Origin: Ignavibacteria bacterium
Lineage (GTDB): Bacteria; Bacteroidota; Ignavibacteria; Kapaibacteriales; UBA4661
DNA length: 56,328 bases
NCBI GenBank assembly: GCA_947459425.1
Contig: CANHDJ010000021.1
Coordinates: 1-56,328 of the forward strand
Reading direction: 5' to 3'
This document shows, piece after piece, positions 1 to 10,146 of the stretch. Position 1 is the stretch's first letter. Every line of letters begins with the position of its first letter. Below the pieces are notes generated by a model. It saw only the letters and a program-made list of their open reading frames with translations, made no database searches and had not been told where the DNA came from. Both the position numbers and the translations under genes were made by a program.

Positions 1-879
1 ATACGACGGTGCAGGAAAAGAACATCACTTTTCCGACCGATAGCAAATTGGCCATCAAGGTGATTGAGACCATATGGCGCATCGCCAAGCGCGAAGGTGT
101 TTCTCTTCGGCAAAGCTACGTGCGAGTTCTCAAGCGCGAACGCTGGAAATTGCGGTATCATCAGCATCCGAAACGTGCGAAAGAAGCCCGTGTGTGTGTG
201 CGGCAGCGCGAAAAATCAAGACTATTGCCGGACGCTTAACACGAGAAATGCGCCGTAAACTCTCTGCGAAGGCGGCAAAAGCTCACCAGCCGATGCTGGA
301 GCGCTGCGAAAAAGTTCTCACGCAGAAAAAGACCGACAAGGACAAAATCTACTCTTTGCATGAGCCGCACGTGGCGTGTCATGCCAAAGGCAAAGACCGT
401 GTGCGCTACGAGTTTGGCTCAAAGGTGGCGATTCTGACAACCAAGACCACAGGCATCATCACGGGCATCCAGAACTTCTCAAAAAACATCTACGACGGCA
501 AGACGCTTGCACCCTTGCTCACACAGTCGGAGCGCTTACTGGGAAAACGCCCTGAGAGAGTGATTGTCGATGAAGGCTATCGAGGAGCGACTACCTGTGG
601 CAGTACCGCCATCCTCCGACCCCATCAACTTCGGGCGAAGGCAGACATCGCACGAAAGCAAGGAGTCCGCACGCGACGAGCAAAGCAGTGGTTCAACCGC
701 CGCGCTTCGATTGAGCCTCGTATCGGGGACATTTGAAAAGTGATTTTCGCCTGAACAGAAACTTCCTCAAGGGTATTGAGGGAGACGCTATCAATGCCAT
801 GATGGCGGCGGCAGCAAGTAATTTCCGAATATTCATTCGGCAATTACTTTCGTTCTTATTTCTTCGCCTCGCTTTTTAG
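1..879 (+). pseudogene. Degenerate IS5-family transposase (5' end outside window)
   Basis: The remains of a DDE transposase are spread over three reading frames. The first part (from about base 3) reads TTVQEKNITFPTDSKL. A shift near 200-215 moves the frame to a stretch with IVDEGYRG, and a second shift near 725 moves it to the typical tail GHLKSDFRLNRNFLKG...GDAINAM, ending with a stop at 877-879. The order and motifs match IS5-type (DDE_Tnp_1) transposases. At least two frameshifts make it non-functional. The start lies outside the window. The bases after the stop (AGACTTTTTCAGGGACGA, 878-895) look like a terminal repeat and are followed by CTAA, a plausible IS5-type target. The left end would be needed to prove that. 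Confidence 0.85.
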
Positions 880-974
880 ACTTTTTCAGGGACGACTAAC
901 TATTTTATCAACAAGGTGAAGCGCTATCACTCCTAGCTGTCTATAGTGAGAAAGGATAAAACTGCATACGCAGC

Positions 975-1021
975 ACCCGCCCGACGGCAGCGCATTTGCT
1001 CTCTTCAGCCGCCGGACGGGA
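975..1021. repeat. Dispersed palindromic repeat, copy 1
   Basis: An imperfect inverted repeat with 13-base arms (CCCGCCCGACGGC and GCCGCCGGACGGG) around an A/T-rich loop. Read on the minus strand it resembles the hairpin at 36321-36373: both start CCCGTC, contain GGCTGAAGAG, then CTGCCG, and end near CGGGT. It lies just past the 3' end of the aldo/keto reductase gene, so it may double as a transcript end, although there is only a weak T run. Confidence 0.55.
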
Positions 1022-1061
1022 AGAATTTTTCGACCTTGTTGAGTATAGTTATGCCCAACGC

Positions 1062-2063
1062 TCAATACTCCGGCTCTGCGGGCTTATTCTGCACAATCGT
1101 TTCGATGCGCCCTAGAATCTCTTCGGTTAATTTCGGAACAATCGCCAGCGACGCAATATTTTCCTGCAACTGCGCGACTTTTGATGCCCCCAAAATCACC
1201 GTGCTGACGTGAGGATTTGTGACGCACCAAGCAATAGCAAGTTGTGGTAGCGTTGCGCCAAGTTCGTCGGCGATTGGCTTTAAAAGCAGAGTTTTTCGGA
1301 TGTTTTCCTCTGTCATCACATTGTTTTTCAGCCACTCCAAGCCTTTTCGTGCCAGACGGTCATTCTCCTGAACACCCGATGAATACTTGCCCGAAAGCAC
1401 ACCCGAAGCTAATGGTGACCAAATCGTTGTTCCTAAGCCAATGGTGCTGTAAAGGCGCTTATATTCCTGCTCAACGCGGTTTCGGTGAAATATGTTGTAC
1501 TGCGGTTGTTCCATTGTTGGCGGTATGAGATTGTACTGTCGCGCTACCGCATATGCCTCGGTGATTTGCTGGGCGCTCCATTCAGACGTTCCCCAATACA
1601 ACACCTTGCCTTGTTGAATCAGCGTATTCATCGCCCAAACGGTCTCCTCAATGGGGGTGTTTTTATCGGGGCGGTGGCAAAAATAGAAATCTAAATATTC
1701 GACCTGCAAACGCCTGAGCGCCGCATGACAGGCTTCCATCACGTGTTTGCGCGATAGCCCCAACTGATTCGGCTTGTCGCCGCCCCAATACACTTTGCTC
1801 GATACCAAGTAGGTGCTTCTGTCCCAGTTAAATTTTGCGAGAAGTTTTCCCATCACAAGTTCCGAACGCCCATGCGCGTATGCCTCCGCGTTATCAAAAA
1901 AATTGATGCCCGCCTCATAGCTTGTTCGCATGAGGTCTTCGGCAACATCATCGCTAATTTGGCTACCAAAGGTGAGCCATGAACCAAGCGAGAGAACACT
2001 GACTTGAACACCCGACGAACCAAGTCGGCGGTATTCCATTGCGGGCAAAGTGGTTGTTTCCAT
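1062..2063 (-). CDS. Aldo/keto reductase, potassium-channel beta-subunit-like (AKR6 type)
   Basis: A cytosolic NADPH-dependent oxidoreductase of about 333 residues with a TIM-barrel fold. The catalytic tetrad is visible: Asp and Tyr in FFDNAEAYAHGRSE, Lys in LVSSKVYWG, His in DFYFCHRPD. The C-terminal cofactor-binding segment (WSPLASGVLSGKY) and the motif MEYRRLGSSGVQVS place it with the Kv-beta-like branch found widely in bacteria. The frame is open to 2129, but the upstream residues are unlike the family, so METTT at 2063 was chosen; MEYRRLG a few codons later is also possible. The substrate cannot be read from sequence. It is the last gene of a minus-strand run that starts at ilvA or earlier. 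Confidence 0.9.
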   Translation of the reverse strand: METTTLPAMEYRRLGSSGVQVSVLSLGSWLTFGSQISDDVAEDLMRTSYEAGINFFDNAEAYAHGRSELVMGKLLAKFNWDRSTYLVSSKVYWGGDKPNQLGLSRKHVMEACHAALRRLQVEYLDFYFCHRPDKNTPIEETVWAMNTLIQQGKVLYWGTSEWSAQQITEAYAVARQYNLIPPTMEQPQYNIFHRNRVEQEYKRLYSTIGLGTTIWSPLASGVLSGKYSSGVQENDRLARKGLEWLKNNVMTEENIRKTLLLKPIADELGATLPQLAIAWCVTNPHVSTVILGASKVAQLQENIASLAIVPKLTEEILGRIETIVQNKPAEPEY

Positions 2064-2125
2064 AGATTTTGGGAGTATGGTTAATGTTGGGGGTTGAAGT
2101 TGAGACAAGGTATGTGCAAGATACC

Positions 2126-2842
2126 TCAAGAATACAAATGCCGCAAAAGCCGCCGCTTGGCAACAGGCAGAATTGTCTCGTGAAAAGGAAATTCCAAATC
2201 GGTTGCAAATGCGTAGGTGGCGGGGTTGGGCAAGGTCGGATACTCTTGCACCAACTCAAGTTTAATGCTTTGAATTGGCTGCACGATTGCGCTTTGACGC
2301 AAGGATTTCACGAAGGAAGTTTTCAAACTGCGATAGCGCTCTTCGGCACTGGTAAAAATCGAAACTTCGTAGCGAATGACGTGCAGCGCCGAACTTGCAT
2401 TGTCGGGAACAACCATATACCCTTCTTCCAGATACGTGGGCAAAATACCAACCACTTCCAACGACAAATTTTCTTCGACAAATTCAAACATCGTTTTGCC
2501 CTCTTCGATAGCATCCTGAATAAGCGGCAAAGACCAGAGAATCAGTTCTTGAATTTGCTCAAAATCATCGTCATTGATGGGCGTTTCCTCGTAAATAACT
2601 TTACGCTCTTTCAGATTGAGGTCTTTGATGCTGCGGTGCGCCTTGGCGCGGAGATTATCGGCGCTTTGCGTGATGGATTGCAACGAACCGAAAAGCTCAA
2701 TCAGTGTGCTGAGGTCGGGAAAAATGCGGTTATGGTGAAAATTGGTGCGAATGGTCTTCAGACCGTTCAAAACCTCGAACCGTGTTCGTTCAGAATCATG
2801 GACAGCACCAATAAACGTGCTGATGGAAAGTGCAGGAAGCAT
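2126..2842 (-). CDS. Conserved-looking protein of unknown function
   Basis: A soluble, largely helical 238-residue protein with no signal peptide or membrane segment. I do not recognise the family. It is acidic in the middle and ends in a basic tail (AKRRLLRHLYS). It lies between ilvA and the aldo/keto reductase on the same strand, and codon use looks like that of its neighbours. The opposite strand carries a similarly long open frame, but this strand agrees with the direction of the flanking genes. No function is proposed. Confidence 0.65.
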   Translation of the reverse strand: MLPALSISTFIGAVHDSERTRFEVLNGLKTIRTNFHHNRIFPDLSTLIELFGSLQSITQSADNLRAKAHRSIKDLNLKERKVIYEETPINDDDFEQIQELILWSLPLIQDAIEEGKTMFEFVEENLSLEVVGILPTYLEEGYMVVPDNASSALHVIRYEVSIFTSAEERYRSLKTSFVKSLRQSAIVQPIQSIKLELVQEYPTLPNPATYAFATDLEFPFHETILPVAKRRLLRHLYS

Positions 2843-2928
2843 AGTGTTTCTCCCAACGATAGTGAAAAAAACAAAGCGAAATAACGATAGTCATAATTCT
2901 TCTCTGACGCGCATCGAACGAAGAAGGA

Positions 2929-4203
2929 TTACACCACATATTGCAGCAAATCCGGTCGGTCGTTCAAATATTCGTAGGTGATATTGCGTGCTTTCATGCG
3001 TTCAATCAGTGCATCAAAATCTTCTCGGCGTTGCAGTTCCAAGCCAACAACCGCCGGACCACGCTCACGACTGGTTTTCTTGGAGTATTGAAAGTACGAA
3101 ATATCATCCGTTGCGCCCAAAACCTCTGATAAAAACTCACGCAATGCGCCCGCACGTTGCGGAAAGCGGACGATAAAGTAGTGTTTAAGACCTTCGTAGA
3201 GCATAGAGCGCTCCTTGATTTCTTCGGTGCGCGTAATGTCGTTGTTGCTGCCACTGACGATACAAACCACATTTTTGCCGCGAATTTCTTCGCGGTAATG
3301 CTCCAAAGCCGCAATAGAAAGCGCTCCTGCTGGTTCAACGACAATAGCCTCTTCGTTATATAACCGCAAAATGCGCCCACAGATTTGACCTTCCGGCACA
3401 AGCACGACATCATCCAAAAACTCTTGGCAAATGGCAAAGGTCAAATCGCCGACACGCTTGACGGCAGCACCATCCACGAACTTATCAATCTTCTCCAACG
3501 TCGTGTTTACGCCATTTTTGCGAGATTCGTACATCGCCGGAGCGCCAAGCGGCTCTACTCCTATCAACTTTGTGCGCGGACTGAGCATTTTGAAAATACT
3601 CGAAACACCCGCCGACAAGCCGCCACCGCCAACGGGAATAAACATATAGTCAATCGGCTCGGTAGCATCGTCCAATATCTCCAAGCCCACCGTTGCTTGC
3701 CCTTCAATCACTTTTGGGTCGTCAAAAGGATGAATAAAGGTTTTGCCATTTTGAGTGCAATCCGCAACGGCTTCTTTATAGGCATCATCGAAGGTGTCGC
3801 CTGTCAAAACCACTTCTACAAATTCTTTGCCAAACATTTTTACTTGGCGAACCTTCTGGTTTGGCGTGGGCGCGGGCATAAAAATTTTGCCATGAATACG
3901 CAATTTTTGACAAGAAAGCGCTACTCCTTGTGCGTGATTTCCCGCCGAAGCGCAGACTACGCCTCGTGCGCGTTCATCGTCGGAAAGGCTGGAAATCTTG
4001 TTGTACGCGCCGCGAATTTTATAGGAGCGCACAATTTGGAGGTCTTCGCGCTTGAGAAAAATATTCGCATGAAATTCTTCGGAAAGATTAGCATTCTGCT
4101 CAAGCGGTGTTTGCCGCGCAACGCCGCGCATGGCGAGTTCTGCGGCTTTGACGGCTTCCAGACGAGGGATGAAAATTTCGTTGGTTGTTGCGGTGAGATT
4201 CAT
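2929..4203 (-). CDS. ilvA: Threonine ammonia-lyase (threonine deaminase)
   Basis: Converts L-threonine to 2-oxobutanoate, the first committed step to isoleucine. The 424 residues contain the PLP lysine in RSYKIRGAYNK (Lys62), the ASAGNHAQGVA segment and the phosphate-binding glycine loop PVGGGGLSAG. The last 80 or so residues form a single ACT-like regulatory domain, the length of the short allosteric form. The start MNLTATT fits the family. It lies downstream of hicBA and leuA on the same strand, so two branched-chain amino-acid genes are separated only by a toxin-antitoxin pair. Confidence 0.95.
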   Translation of the reverse strand: MNLTATTNEIFIPRLEAVKAAELAMRGVARQTPLEQNANLSEEFHANIFLKREDLQIVRSYKIRGAYNKISSLSDDERARGVVCASAGNHAQGVALSCQKLRIHGKIFMPAPTPNQKVRQVKMFGKEFVEVVLTGDTFDDAYKEAVADCTQNGKTFIHPFDDPKVIEGQATVGLEILDDATEPIDYMFIPVGGGGLSAGVSSIFKMLSPRTKLIGVEPLGAPAMYESRKNGVNTTLEKIDKFVDGAAVKRVGDLTFAICQEFLDDVVLVPEGQICGRILRLYNEEAIVVEPAGALSIAALEHYREEIRGKNVVCIVSGSNNDITRTEEIKERSMLYEGLKHYFIVRFPQRAGALREFLSEVLGATDDISYFQYSKKTSRERGPAVVGLELQRREDFDALIERMKARNITYEYLNDRPDLLQYVV

Positions 4204-4231
4204 TCGTTGTAAGGTTTTGTAAGAATTGATT

Positions 4232-4456
4232 TTACAGAGTATAGAAAAGATTTTTATCCAAGCCGGATTGCCGAATTATTGATGACAGTGTGTCAGGCTT
4301 GAGTTCTTTATGATTTGGTACAGGAACGGTTATTGTTCCTGCTTTCAAGCGCTTTTGCATGACAATATGGCTGCCCTTTTGCCTCACTTCTTCAAAACCA
4401 TGCAGCGCCAACAATGCGCAACATTCGATTCCTGATAAAATTCTTAGCTTAGGCAA
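4232..4456 (-). CDS. hicA: HicA-family mRNA interferase toxin (YcfA-like)
   Basis: A 74-residue double-stranded-RNA-binding-fold toxin. The family signature is clear: GSHIVM with the catalytic His, the TVPVPNHKELKP segment, then LSSIIRQSGL. HicA toxins cleave mRNA when the antitoxin is lost. It starts 8 bases before the end of hicB, so the two are translationally coupled with the antitoxin first. The module lies between leuA and ilvA. Confidence 0.9.
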   Translation of the reverse strand: MPKLRILSGIECCALLALHGFEEVRQKGSHIVMQKRLKAGTITVPVPNHKELKPDTLSSIIRQSGLDKNLFYTL

Positions 4457-4673
4457 ACTCAGCCTCCATGCGAGTCACATACACTTCTTCTCGCAAACGC
4501 TCGGCGATTTCTGCTTCCGAAGCGTACTCCAAAAATAATTCGACTGCTTCACGAAGATTATGTCGCGCCTCTTCGATAGTTTGCCCTTGAGATGCGACAT
4601 CCAATTCAGGGCAAAGAGCCGCAAAACCGTCGCCTTCGCGCTCAATAATTGCAGTAAAGGGAAATGTTTTCAT
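4449..4673 (-). CDS. hicB: HicB-family antitoxin
   Basis: A 74-residue partner of HicA with the partial RNase-H-like fold. Visible are FTAIIEREGDGFAALCPELDVASQGQT, then EARHNLREAVELFLE. It lacks the C-terminal DNA-binding extension of longer HicB proteins. The frame is open to 4790 but that segment is hydrophobic and overlaps the leuA terminator, so MKTFPF at 4673 was chosen. It overlaps hicA by 8 bases. Confidence 0.88.
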   Translation of the reverse strand: MKTFPFTAIIEREGDGFAALCPELDVASQGQTIEEARHNLREAVELFLEYASEAEIAERLREEVYVTRMEAEFA

Positions 4674-4752
4674 AGCATTTGATGGGCTTTTGCGTACGGT
4701 GAATGATACAAAAAAGAAAATAGCAAATTCTTCGACACAAAACCAGAATACA

Positions 4753-4803
4753 GAAAAAAAATCCCCGACGCACCGCATAAAATGGCGCATCGGGGAAATT
4801 TTT
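4753..4803 (-). terminator. Intrinsic terminator after leuA (bidirectional in form)
   Basis: Arms TCCCCGACGCACC and GGCGCATCGGGGA pair with one or two mismatches around a short loop. On the minus strand the hairpin is followed by a run of seven or eight T (the A run at 4754-4761). It lies 10 bases past the leuA stop. Confidence 0.85.
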
Positions 4804-4812
4804 ACGAAAAAT

Positions 4813-6456
4813 TTATGCTGCTCGCAGCTCTAAAGCCGATGTTGTATCTTGTTTATTCGTGCCATGCGCGGCAAGCATACGGTTGATTGCCGAGAGATAT
4901 GCCTTGGCGGAAGCCACGATAATATCAAGGTCTGCGCCGTGTCCGCCAAAGGTACGCGGATTTTCTTCCAACGTCTCAAGGCGCACCGTTACTTCGCCCA
5001 GCGCATCCATGCCTTCGGTAATAGCGTGGACGGCAAATTCAAGTAGGTTACATGGCGTTTTGATAATATCGTCAATCGCTTTGAAGGCAGCATCAATCGG
5101 ACCCGAACCCAGCGCAGCAACGGTTGTTTTGCGCCCCGCCACATCGCGTAAACACACGGTTGCCGTCGGCATACCTGTCTTGCCGCATATTACCTGCATA
5201 TCTTCCAGTGTAAAAAATTCACGTGGTTGGTAGAGTTCATCCGAGACGATTGCTTCCAAGTCTGCATCGGTAATGGTTTTCTTCTTATCGGCAAGTTGCT
5301 TGAAACGGGCAAATGCTTTATCCAGTTCTTCATCATGGAGTGGGTAGCCCATTTCCTTCAAGCGCATTTTGAAGGCATGGCGACCGGAATGTTTGCCCAA
5401 AACCAGTCGTGAAGCCGTCCAGCCGACTGTTTCCGGTTTCATAATTTCATAGGTTTGCCAATTTTTCAGCATACCGTCTTGATGAATACCAGCCTCGTGC
5501 GCAAAGGCATTTGCGCCCACGATTGCCTTATTGAATTGAATATTTAAGCCGGTATAATGCGAAACCATTTGCGAGGTGCGGGCGATATGCTGCGTGTTAA
5601 TGCCCGTAAATACGCCATATTGCGCCGAGCGGGTCTGAATCGCCATGACGACTTCTTCCAACGATGTGTTTCCAGCACGTTCGCCAATACCGTTCAATGT
5701 TACTTCCACCTGCCGCGCACCATGCCGCACTCCAGCAAGCGTATTGGCGGTTGCCAAGCCTAAATCATTGTGGCAGTGTGTGGAGAAAACAACATTTTTC
5801 GCACCGGGTGTTTCCTCGCGGAGATAGGAAATAAGCGCCCCGTACTCTTCGGGAGTGCAGTAGCCGACGGTATCGGGGATGTTCAATGTCGTAGCACCCG
5901 CTTCAATGGCGGCTTTGAGGACTTCTACCAAGAACTCTTTATCCGAGCGTCCCGCGTCTTCGGGAGAAAACTCGACATTTGGCGTAATTCCTGCGTTGGT
6001 AAAATGCGATACTGCGTAGAGAACCATTTCACGGACTTTGGCGATAACTTGTTCGCGGGTCATCAGAAGTTTGTATTGCAAATGAATATCACTTGTGGCA
6101 AGGAACGTGTGAATACGAGGTTTCGCAGCATGGCGAACCGCTTGCCAGCATTTGTCAATATCGCCTTTTGTGGCGCGTGCCAAACCAGCAATAACGGGAA
6201 TGTGCATGGAAATATGCTCACCCGGCGCAGGATTGCCGACCTCGGTAGCAATGCGTCGCACAGCCTCTAAATCGTCCGGTGAAGCAGCAGGAAAGCCCGC
6301 TTCGATAATATCAACCCCTAGAACCGCCAGTTGGCGGGCAATTTCCAATTTTTCAACGCTCGTCATCGAGGCTCCGGGCGACTGTTCGCCATCGCGGAGC
6401 GTGGTATCAAAGATCAATACTCTATCGGCATTGATTTCATGCGGGAAAATATTCAT
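4813..6456 (-). CDS. leuA: 2-isopropylmalate synthase
   Basis: Condenses acetyl-CoA with 2-oxoisovalerate, the first step to leucine. The 547 residues contain the HMG-CoA-lyase-like barrel with [15 protein letters not shown], the metal site [15 protein letters not shown] and the GERAGN loop. They are followed by the C-terminal LeuA regulatory domain that mediates leucine feedback, here ending with an extra [18 protein letters not shown] tail. The frame runs to 6570, but [19 protein letters not shown] at 6456 fits the family start. leuB lies 30 kb away on the same strand. Confidence 0.95.
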   Translation of the reverse strand: MNIFPHEINADRVLIFDTTLRDGEQSPGASMTSVEKLEIARQLAVLGVDIIEAGFPAASPDDLEAVRRIATEVGNPAPGEHISMHIPVIAGLARATKGDIDKCWQAVRHAAKPRIHTFLATSDIHLQYKLLMTREQVIAKVREMVLYAVSHFTNAGITPNVEFSPEDAGRSDKEFLVEVLKAAIEAGATTLNIPDTVGYCTPEEYGALISYLREETPGAKNVVFSTHCHNDLGLATANTLAGVRHGARQVEVTLNGIGERAGNTSLEEVVMAIQTRSAQYGVFTGINTQHIARTSQMVSHYTGLNIQFNKAIVGANAFAHEAGIHQDGMLKNWQTYEIMKPETVGWTASRLVLGKHSGRHAFKMRLKEMGYPLHDEELDKAFARFKQLADKKKTITDADLEAIVSDELYQPREFFTLEDMQVICGKTGMPTATVCLRDVAGRKTTVAALGSGPIDAAFKAIDDIIKTPCNLLEFAVHAITEGMDALGEVTVRLETLEENPRTFGGHGADLDIIVASAKAYLSAINRMLAAHGTNKQDTTSALELRAA

Positions 6457-6774
6457 ACACAACTCTTTAAACTGATAAAAAAATAAAATGTATAACGCTC
6501 TCTGAACTTCGTTATACTTCGACGATTCGGATTGCGTGAGAATAAGCCTCAACAATACTTTGAAAATCAAAATGTTGACACTTCACGTATTGAACTCTCA
6601 AATTGAATATACTCACTTTTCCTATCAAAGTCAAGTCACGGAACGATTTCTGACCGAAATGGCTGTTTTCTTCATGGTGGATTCATCAAAAATTCATAAA
6701 CGCCCTTAAACAAAAAAGGAGTTCGCACGGGTACGAACTCCTTTTTCGCTAAATCTTTTTTCAACAATAATTTA
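6457..6774. other. Intergenic region upstream of leuA
   Basis: 318 bases without a gene. It must hold the leuA promoter (minus strand) and contains the strong hairpin at 6712-6755. I saw no convincing T-box, leucine leader peptide or riboswitch. Confidence 0.6.
6712..6755. terminator. Bidirectional intrinsic terminator
   Basis: A perfect stem AAAAAGGAGTTCG / CGAACTCCTTTTT with an 8-base loop and A and T runs on either side. It lies just past the 3' end of the dehydrogenase gene on the minus strand. Confidence 0.88.
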
Positions 6775-8325
6775 TCAAACTTTTTTTGTTACCGATTTGC
6801 CCTGCATAAAGAGCAACAGATAATCACGGCTTCCCGCTTTGGAATCCGTACCGCTCATATTAAAGCCGCCAAACGGATGCACGTCCACCAAAGCGCCTGT
6901 ACACTTGCGGTTGAGGTAAAGATTACCAACAAAGAATTCATTGCGGGCGCGTTCTAAGCGTTCTTCGCTTTTGCTGTACAGAGCGCCTGTCAAGCCAAAT
7001 TGTGTACCATTGGCAATTTCCAAGGCATGGTCAAAGTCTTTCGCCTTGATAACAGCCAGCACAGGACCAAAAATTTCCTCTTGTGCAAGTCGTGCAGTGG
7101 GCTGCACATCATCAAAAATTGTCGGTTCGATGTAATACCCATTCAAACCATCAACCTTTTTGCCGCCCGTCAGAAGTTTGCCTTCGCTTTTCCCAATTTC
7201 AACATATTCTAAAATTTTCTTCTCTGATTTCAGCGAAGAAACGGGTCCGGCAATGGTATCATCTTTTGCATCGCCGATGGTGAGAGCCTTCGTAGCGGCA
7301 ACCAATTTTTCGACAAATTCTGCATGAATTTTTTCATCCACAATCACCCGCGAACACGCCGAGCATTTCTGCCCTTGAAACCCAAATGCCGCAGCAACTG
7401 TGCCTTTGACCGCCGAATCAATATCGGCATCGTCCGCTACGATGGTTGCATCTTTGCCGCCCATTTCCGCAACAACGCGCTTGATCCAAAGTTGTCCGGG
7501 CTGGGTTTTTGCAGCGCGTTCATTGATACGAAGACCAATACCCATTGAACCGGTGAACGTAATGAAGCGGGTTTTGGGGTGATCAACCAAAAAGTCACCT
7601 ACTTCAAGCGGGTCGGCAGACAAAAAGTTCAACACGCCTTCGGGCAGACCAACTTCACGCATAATATCCGCAAAAAGCCATCCCATCATTGGCGTTTCCG
7701 TGGCAGGTTTCAGCACAACGGTATTGCCCGCAACAATAGGTGCGGCGGCTGTTCCGACTAAAATTGCAAACGGAAAATTCCACGGCGTAACGACGAATCC
7801 TGCACCAAGCGGAACGTAGAAATAGGAATTGTCTTCACCACTAATTTTGGTTAAGGGCTGCTTTTCGGCATAGCGCAGCGCCTCGCGTCCGTAGAACTCC
7901 AAGAAATCAATGCCCTCACACGTGTCGGCATCAGCTTCAAGAAAGTTTTTGCCCGCTTCGGAAATCATCCACGCATTGATTTCGAGACGACGCTTGCGAA
8001 TAATATCCGCAGCTTTGAAGAGGTATTCGGCACGCTCGGCGGCAGGAACATTTTTCCATGATTCAAATGCTTTCCACGCAGAGGTGAGAGCATCTTCGGC
8101 GTGGGCTTGTGTAGAAAGCTGGAATGTGCCGATTGTCTCGCTGATATTCGATGGATTCAGCGAAGGAAGTTTTTTCTCGGTCAGAATTTCTTTTCCGTTT
8201 ATGATATTGGGGTATTCTTTCCCAAATTGTGCGCGAACCTTTTCCAGCGCTGCTTTCTGCTGTGCGGCAATAGCGGGGTCGGAGAAATTCAAGTATTCTT
8301 CGGGTTTGTAGGGCGGACGGCTCAT
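6775..8325 (-). CDS. L-glutamate gamma-semialdehyde (pyrroline-5-carboxylate) dehydrogenase
   Basis: A 516-residue aldehyde dehydrogenase that oxidises glutamate semialdehyde to glutamate in proline and arginine breakdown, using NAD+. The general base Glu287 ([10 protein letters not shown]) and nucleophile Cys321 ([13 protein letters not shown]) are present. The GQKCSACSR context and the N-terminal layout ([21 protein letters not shown]) are typical of the stand-alone RocA/PruA form rather than the PutA fusion. No proline dehydrogenase lies nearby. It ends at a strong terminator and appears monocistronic. Confidence 0.93.
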   Translation of the reverse strand: MSRPPYKPEEYLNFSDPAIAAQQKAALEKVRAQFGKEYPNIINGKEILTEKKLPSLNPSNISETIGTFQLSTQAHAEDALTSAWKAFESWKNVPAAERAEYLFKAADIIRKRRLEINAWMISEAGKNFLEADADTCEGIDFLEFYGREALRYAEKQPLTKISGEDNSYFYVPLGAGFVVTPWNFPFAILVGTAAAPIVAGNTVVLKPATETPMMGWLFADIMREVGLPEGVLNFLSADPLEVGDFLVDHPKTRFITFTGSMGIGLRINERAAKTQPGQLWIKRVVAEMGGKDATIVADDADIDSAVKGTVAAAFGFQGQKCSACSRVIVDEKIHAEFVEKLVAATKALTIGDAKDDTIAGPVSSLKSEKKILEYVEIGKSEGKLLTGGKKVDGLNGYYIEPTIFDDVQPTARLAQEEIFGPVLAVIKAKDFDHALEIANGTQFGLTGALYSKSEERLERARNEFFVGNLYLNRKCTGALVDVHPFGGFNMSGTDSKAGSRDYLLLFMQGKSVTKKV

Positions 8326-8478
8326 AAAAAAACACCAAAAGTGAGGAAAAATAACGGTTTGTTTTTTACGAAATTACCAGAATTTGGGGGAACATCCAAC
8401 AGAGAGTTTCGCTGAGGGCGAAAAGCAAAGAAGAGAAGGCTTTCTAACGGCAAACAAAAGGCGGCAAAAAGAAATAAT

Positions 8479-8507
8479 TTGGTTGCTACCGTCAAAAATA
8501 GTATATT
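8479..8507 (+). promoter_or_regulatory. Sigma-70-like promoter for tRNA-fMet
   Basis: TTGGTT at 8479-8484 and TATATT at 8502-8507 are separated by exactly 17 bases, 17 bases before the mature tRNA 5' end. Confidence 0.55.
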
Positions 8508-8524
8508 GCTATTCTATTCAATAC

Positions 8525-8597
<73 letters not shown>

Positions 8598-8610
8598 CAA
8601 ACAAAGTCTT

Positions 8611-8653
8611 AAAAGCCGCTTAGAATCTTATGTTCTGAGTGGCTTTTCTTTTG
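8611..8653 (+). terminator. Intrinsic terminator after tRNA-fMet
   Basis: Stem AAAAGCCGCTTAGAA / TTCTGAGTGGCTTTT (two G-T pairs) with a short loop, followed by TCTTTTG. Confidence 0.85.
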
Positions 8654-8877
8654 TACTGGCAAGAAACAGGGTTTTGTTCGTATTGTTGTCAAATTTGACA
8701 ATAATCTCAGGGCAAGGGGAGCAGTACACTCTTGCGGGCATTTTTTTTGCGAAAGAGTGTTGAAGGGAACTTTGCTCTCTTTTAGCAAATCGAAAAAGCG
8801 TATATTAGTGGCTTGTGTGTTTTTGTACCTATAAATCATGCTCTCATCTGTTTCACTTATCGTCCGAAGACGTTATC

Positions 8878-10065
8878 ATGGAAAAACCCGTTATTCTTTC
8901 TGCCGCACGCACGGCAATCGCCGCCTTTCAAGGCGCACTTTCTCCCCTCAGCTCACCAAATCTAGGAGCAGCTGCTATCAAAGCCGCCATAGCAAAAGCA
9001 GGACTCACTCCTGAAGCCATCGCTGACCATAACAGCGAGGTCATCATGGGACAAGTGCTGGCAGCAGGTGTCGGGCAAGCTCCCGCCCGCCAAGCGGCTA
9101 TTTATGCGGGTATTCCGAAATCGGTTCCTGCTATTACGATGAATAAAATGTGTGGAAGCGGCTTAAAAGCAGTCATGCTGGGCGCTCAGGCAATTTTGAC
9201 GGGCGATGCAGATATGGTTGTTGCCGGTGGTCAGGAATCTATGACCAATGCGCCCTATTTGCTTCCAAAAGCGCGTGGTGGCTATCGGATGGGCAACGGT
9301 GAAATTATTGATTCCATGATGTATGACGGACTCACAGATGCCTACGACAAAGGTTCGATGGGTGTTTACGGCGATATGTGCGCAAAAGAGTACGGTTTCA
9401 CACGCGAGGCGCAAGACGAATTTGCTATCAATAGCTACAAACGCGCTCAAGAAGCGCAAAAAAATGGCTGGTTTACCCAAGAAATTGCTGATGTGGAAAT
9501 CGCTGATAAAAAAGGAACAATAGTGTTTTCCGCCGATGAAGGACCCGGACGCGCTCAATTCGACAAAATCCCCACGCTGAAAGCGGCATTCTCCAAAGAC
9601 GGCACGGTTACTGCCGCCAATGCAAGTTCGATTAACGACGGCGCAGCCGCACTCGTACTAGCATCTTCGGCAAAGGCTGCCGCGCTTGGTGCAAAGCCGA
9701 TTGCACGTATTCTGTCTCAGGCTTCCCACGCACAGGAGCCTCAATGGTTCACCACCGCGCCTGTGGGGGCAATCAAAAAAGCACTTGCCAAAGCAGGGCT
9801 GCAAGCAAGCGATATTGACCTTTTCGAGGTGAATGAAGCATTTGCTGTTGTGCCGATGGCTGTCGAAAAAGACCTCGCCGTGCCACGTGAGAAAATCAAT
9901 ATTCACGGCGGCGCGATTGCACTCGGACATCCTATTGGTGCTTCTGGTGCGCGTATTTTGACGACGCTTATTTATGCCCTTCAGCGCACGGGCAAGCGCA
10001 CAGGACTTGCGACGCTTTGCATCGGCGGCGGCGAAGCAAGTGCAGTTATTATCGAAATGCTCTAA
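8878..10065 (+). CDS. Acetyl-CoA acetyltransferase (thiolase)
   Basis: A 395-residue biosynthetic-type thiolase that interconverts two acetyl-CoA and acetoacetyl-CoA. The nucleophile is Cys92 in NKMCGSGLKAV. The second catalytic pair is the His in GGAIALGHPIGASGAR and the Cys near the end in TLCIGGGEAS. The frame opens earlier (8815), but MEKPVILSAARTAI is the family start. It could serve short-chain fatty-acid breakdown, PHB or ketogenesis; no dehydrogenase or hydratase partner is next to it. Confidence 0.93.
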   Translation: MEKPVILSAARTAIAAFQGALSPLSSPNLGAAAIKAAIAKAGLTPEAIADHNSEVIMGQVLAAGVGQAPARQAAIYAGIPKSVPAITMNKMCGSGLKAVMLGAQAILTGDADMVVAGGQESMTNAPYLLPKARGGYRMGNGEIIDSMMYDGLTDAYDKGSMGVYGDMCAKEYGFTREAQDEFAINSYKRAQEAQKNGWFTQEIADVEIADKKGTIVFSADEGPGRAQFDKIPTLKAAFSKDGTVTAANASSINDGAAALVLASSAKAAALGAKPIARILSQASHAQEPQWFTTAPVGAIKKALAKAGLQASDIDLFEVNEAFAVVPMAVEKDLAVPREKINIHGGAIALGHPIGASGARILTTLIYALQRTGKRTGLATLCIGGGEASAVIIEML

Positions 10066-10146
10066 AATCTGAATCATCTGTGTTGAAGCCGCGTTCACCA
10101 CAATATTGCAATCATCTTCAACACCTCACCAAACCTCATTTCATCT

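Noticed and set aside
1062..2129. Start of the aldo/keto reductase at 2129
   Set aside because: The extra 22 residues are unlike the family and the start would touch the preceding gene.
2069..2884. Long plus-strand frame opposite the unknown 238-residue gene
   Set aside because: Antisense shadow; composition (many His, Phe, Asn, Cys) is unlike a protein and the flanking genes run the other way.
3385..4212. 275-residue plus-strand frame
   Set aside because: Antisense shadow of ilvA, whose motifs are unmistakable.
6457..6774. Leucine attenuator, T-box or riboswitch before leuA
   Set aside because: No Leu-rich leader frame, no T-box sequence and no paired alternative hairpins; only a terminator of the neighbouring gene.
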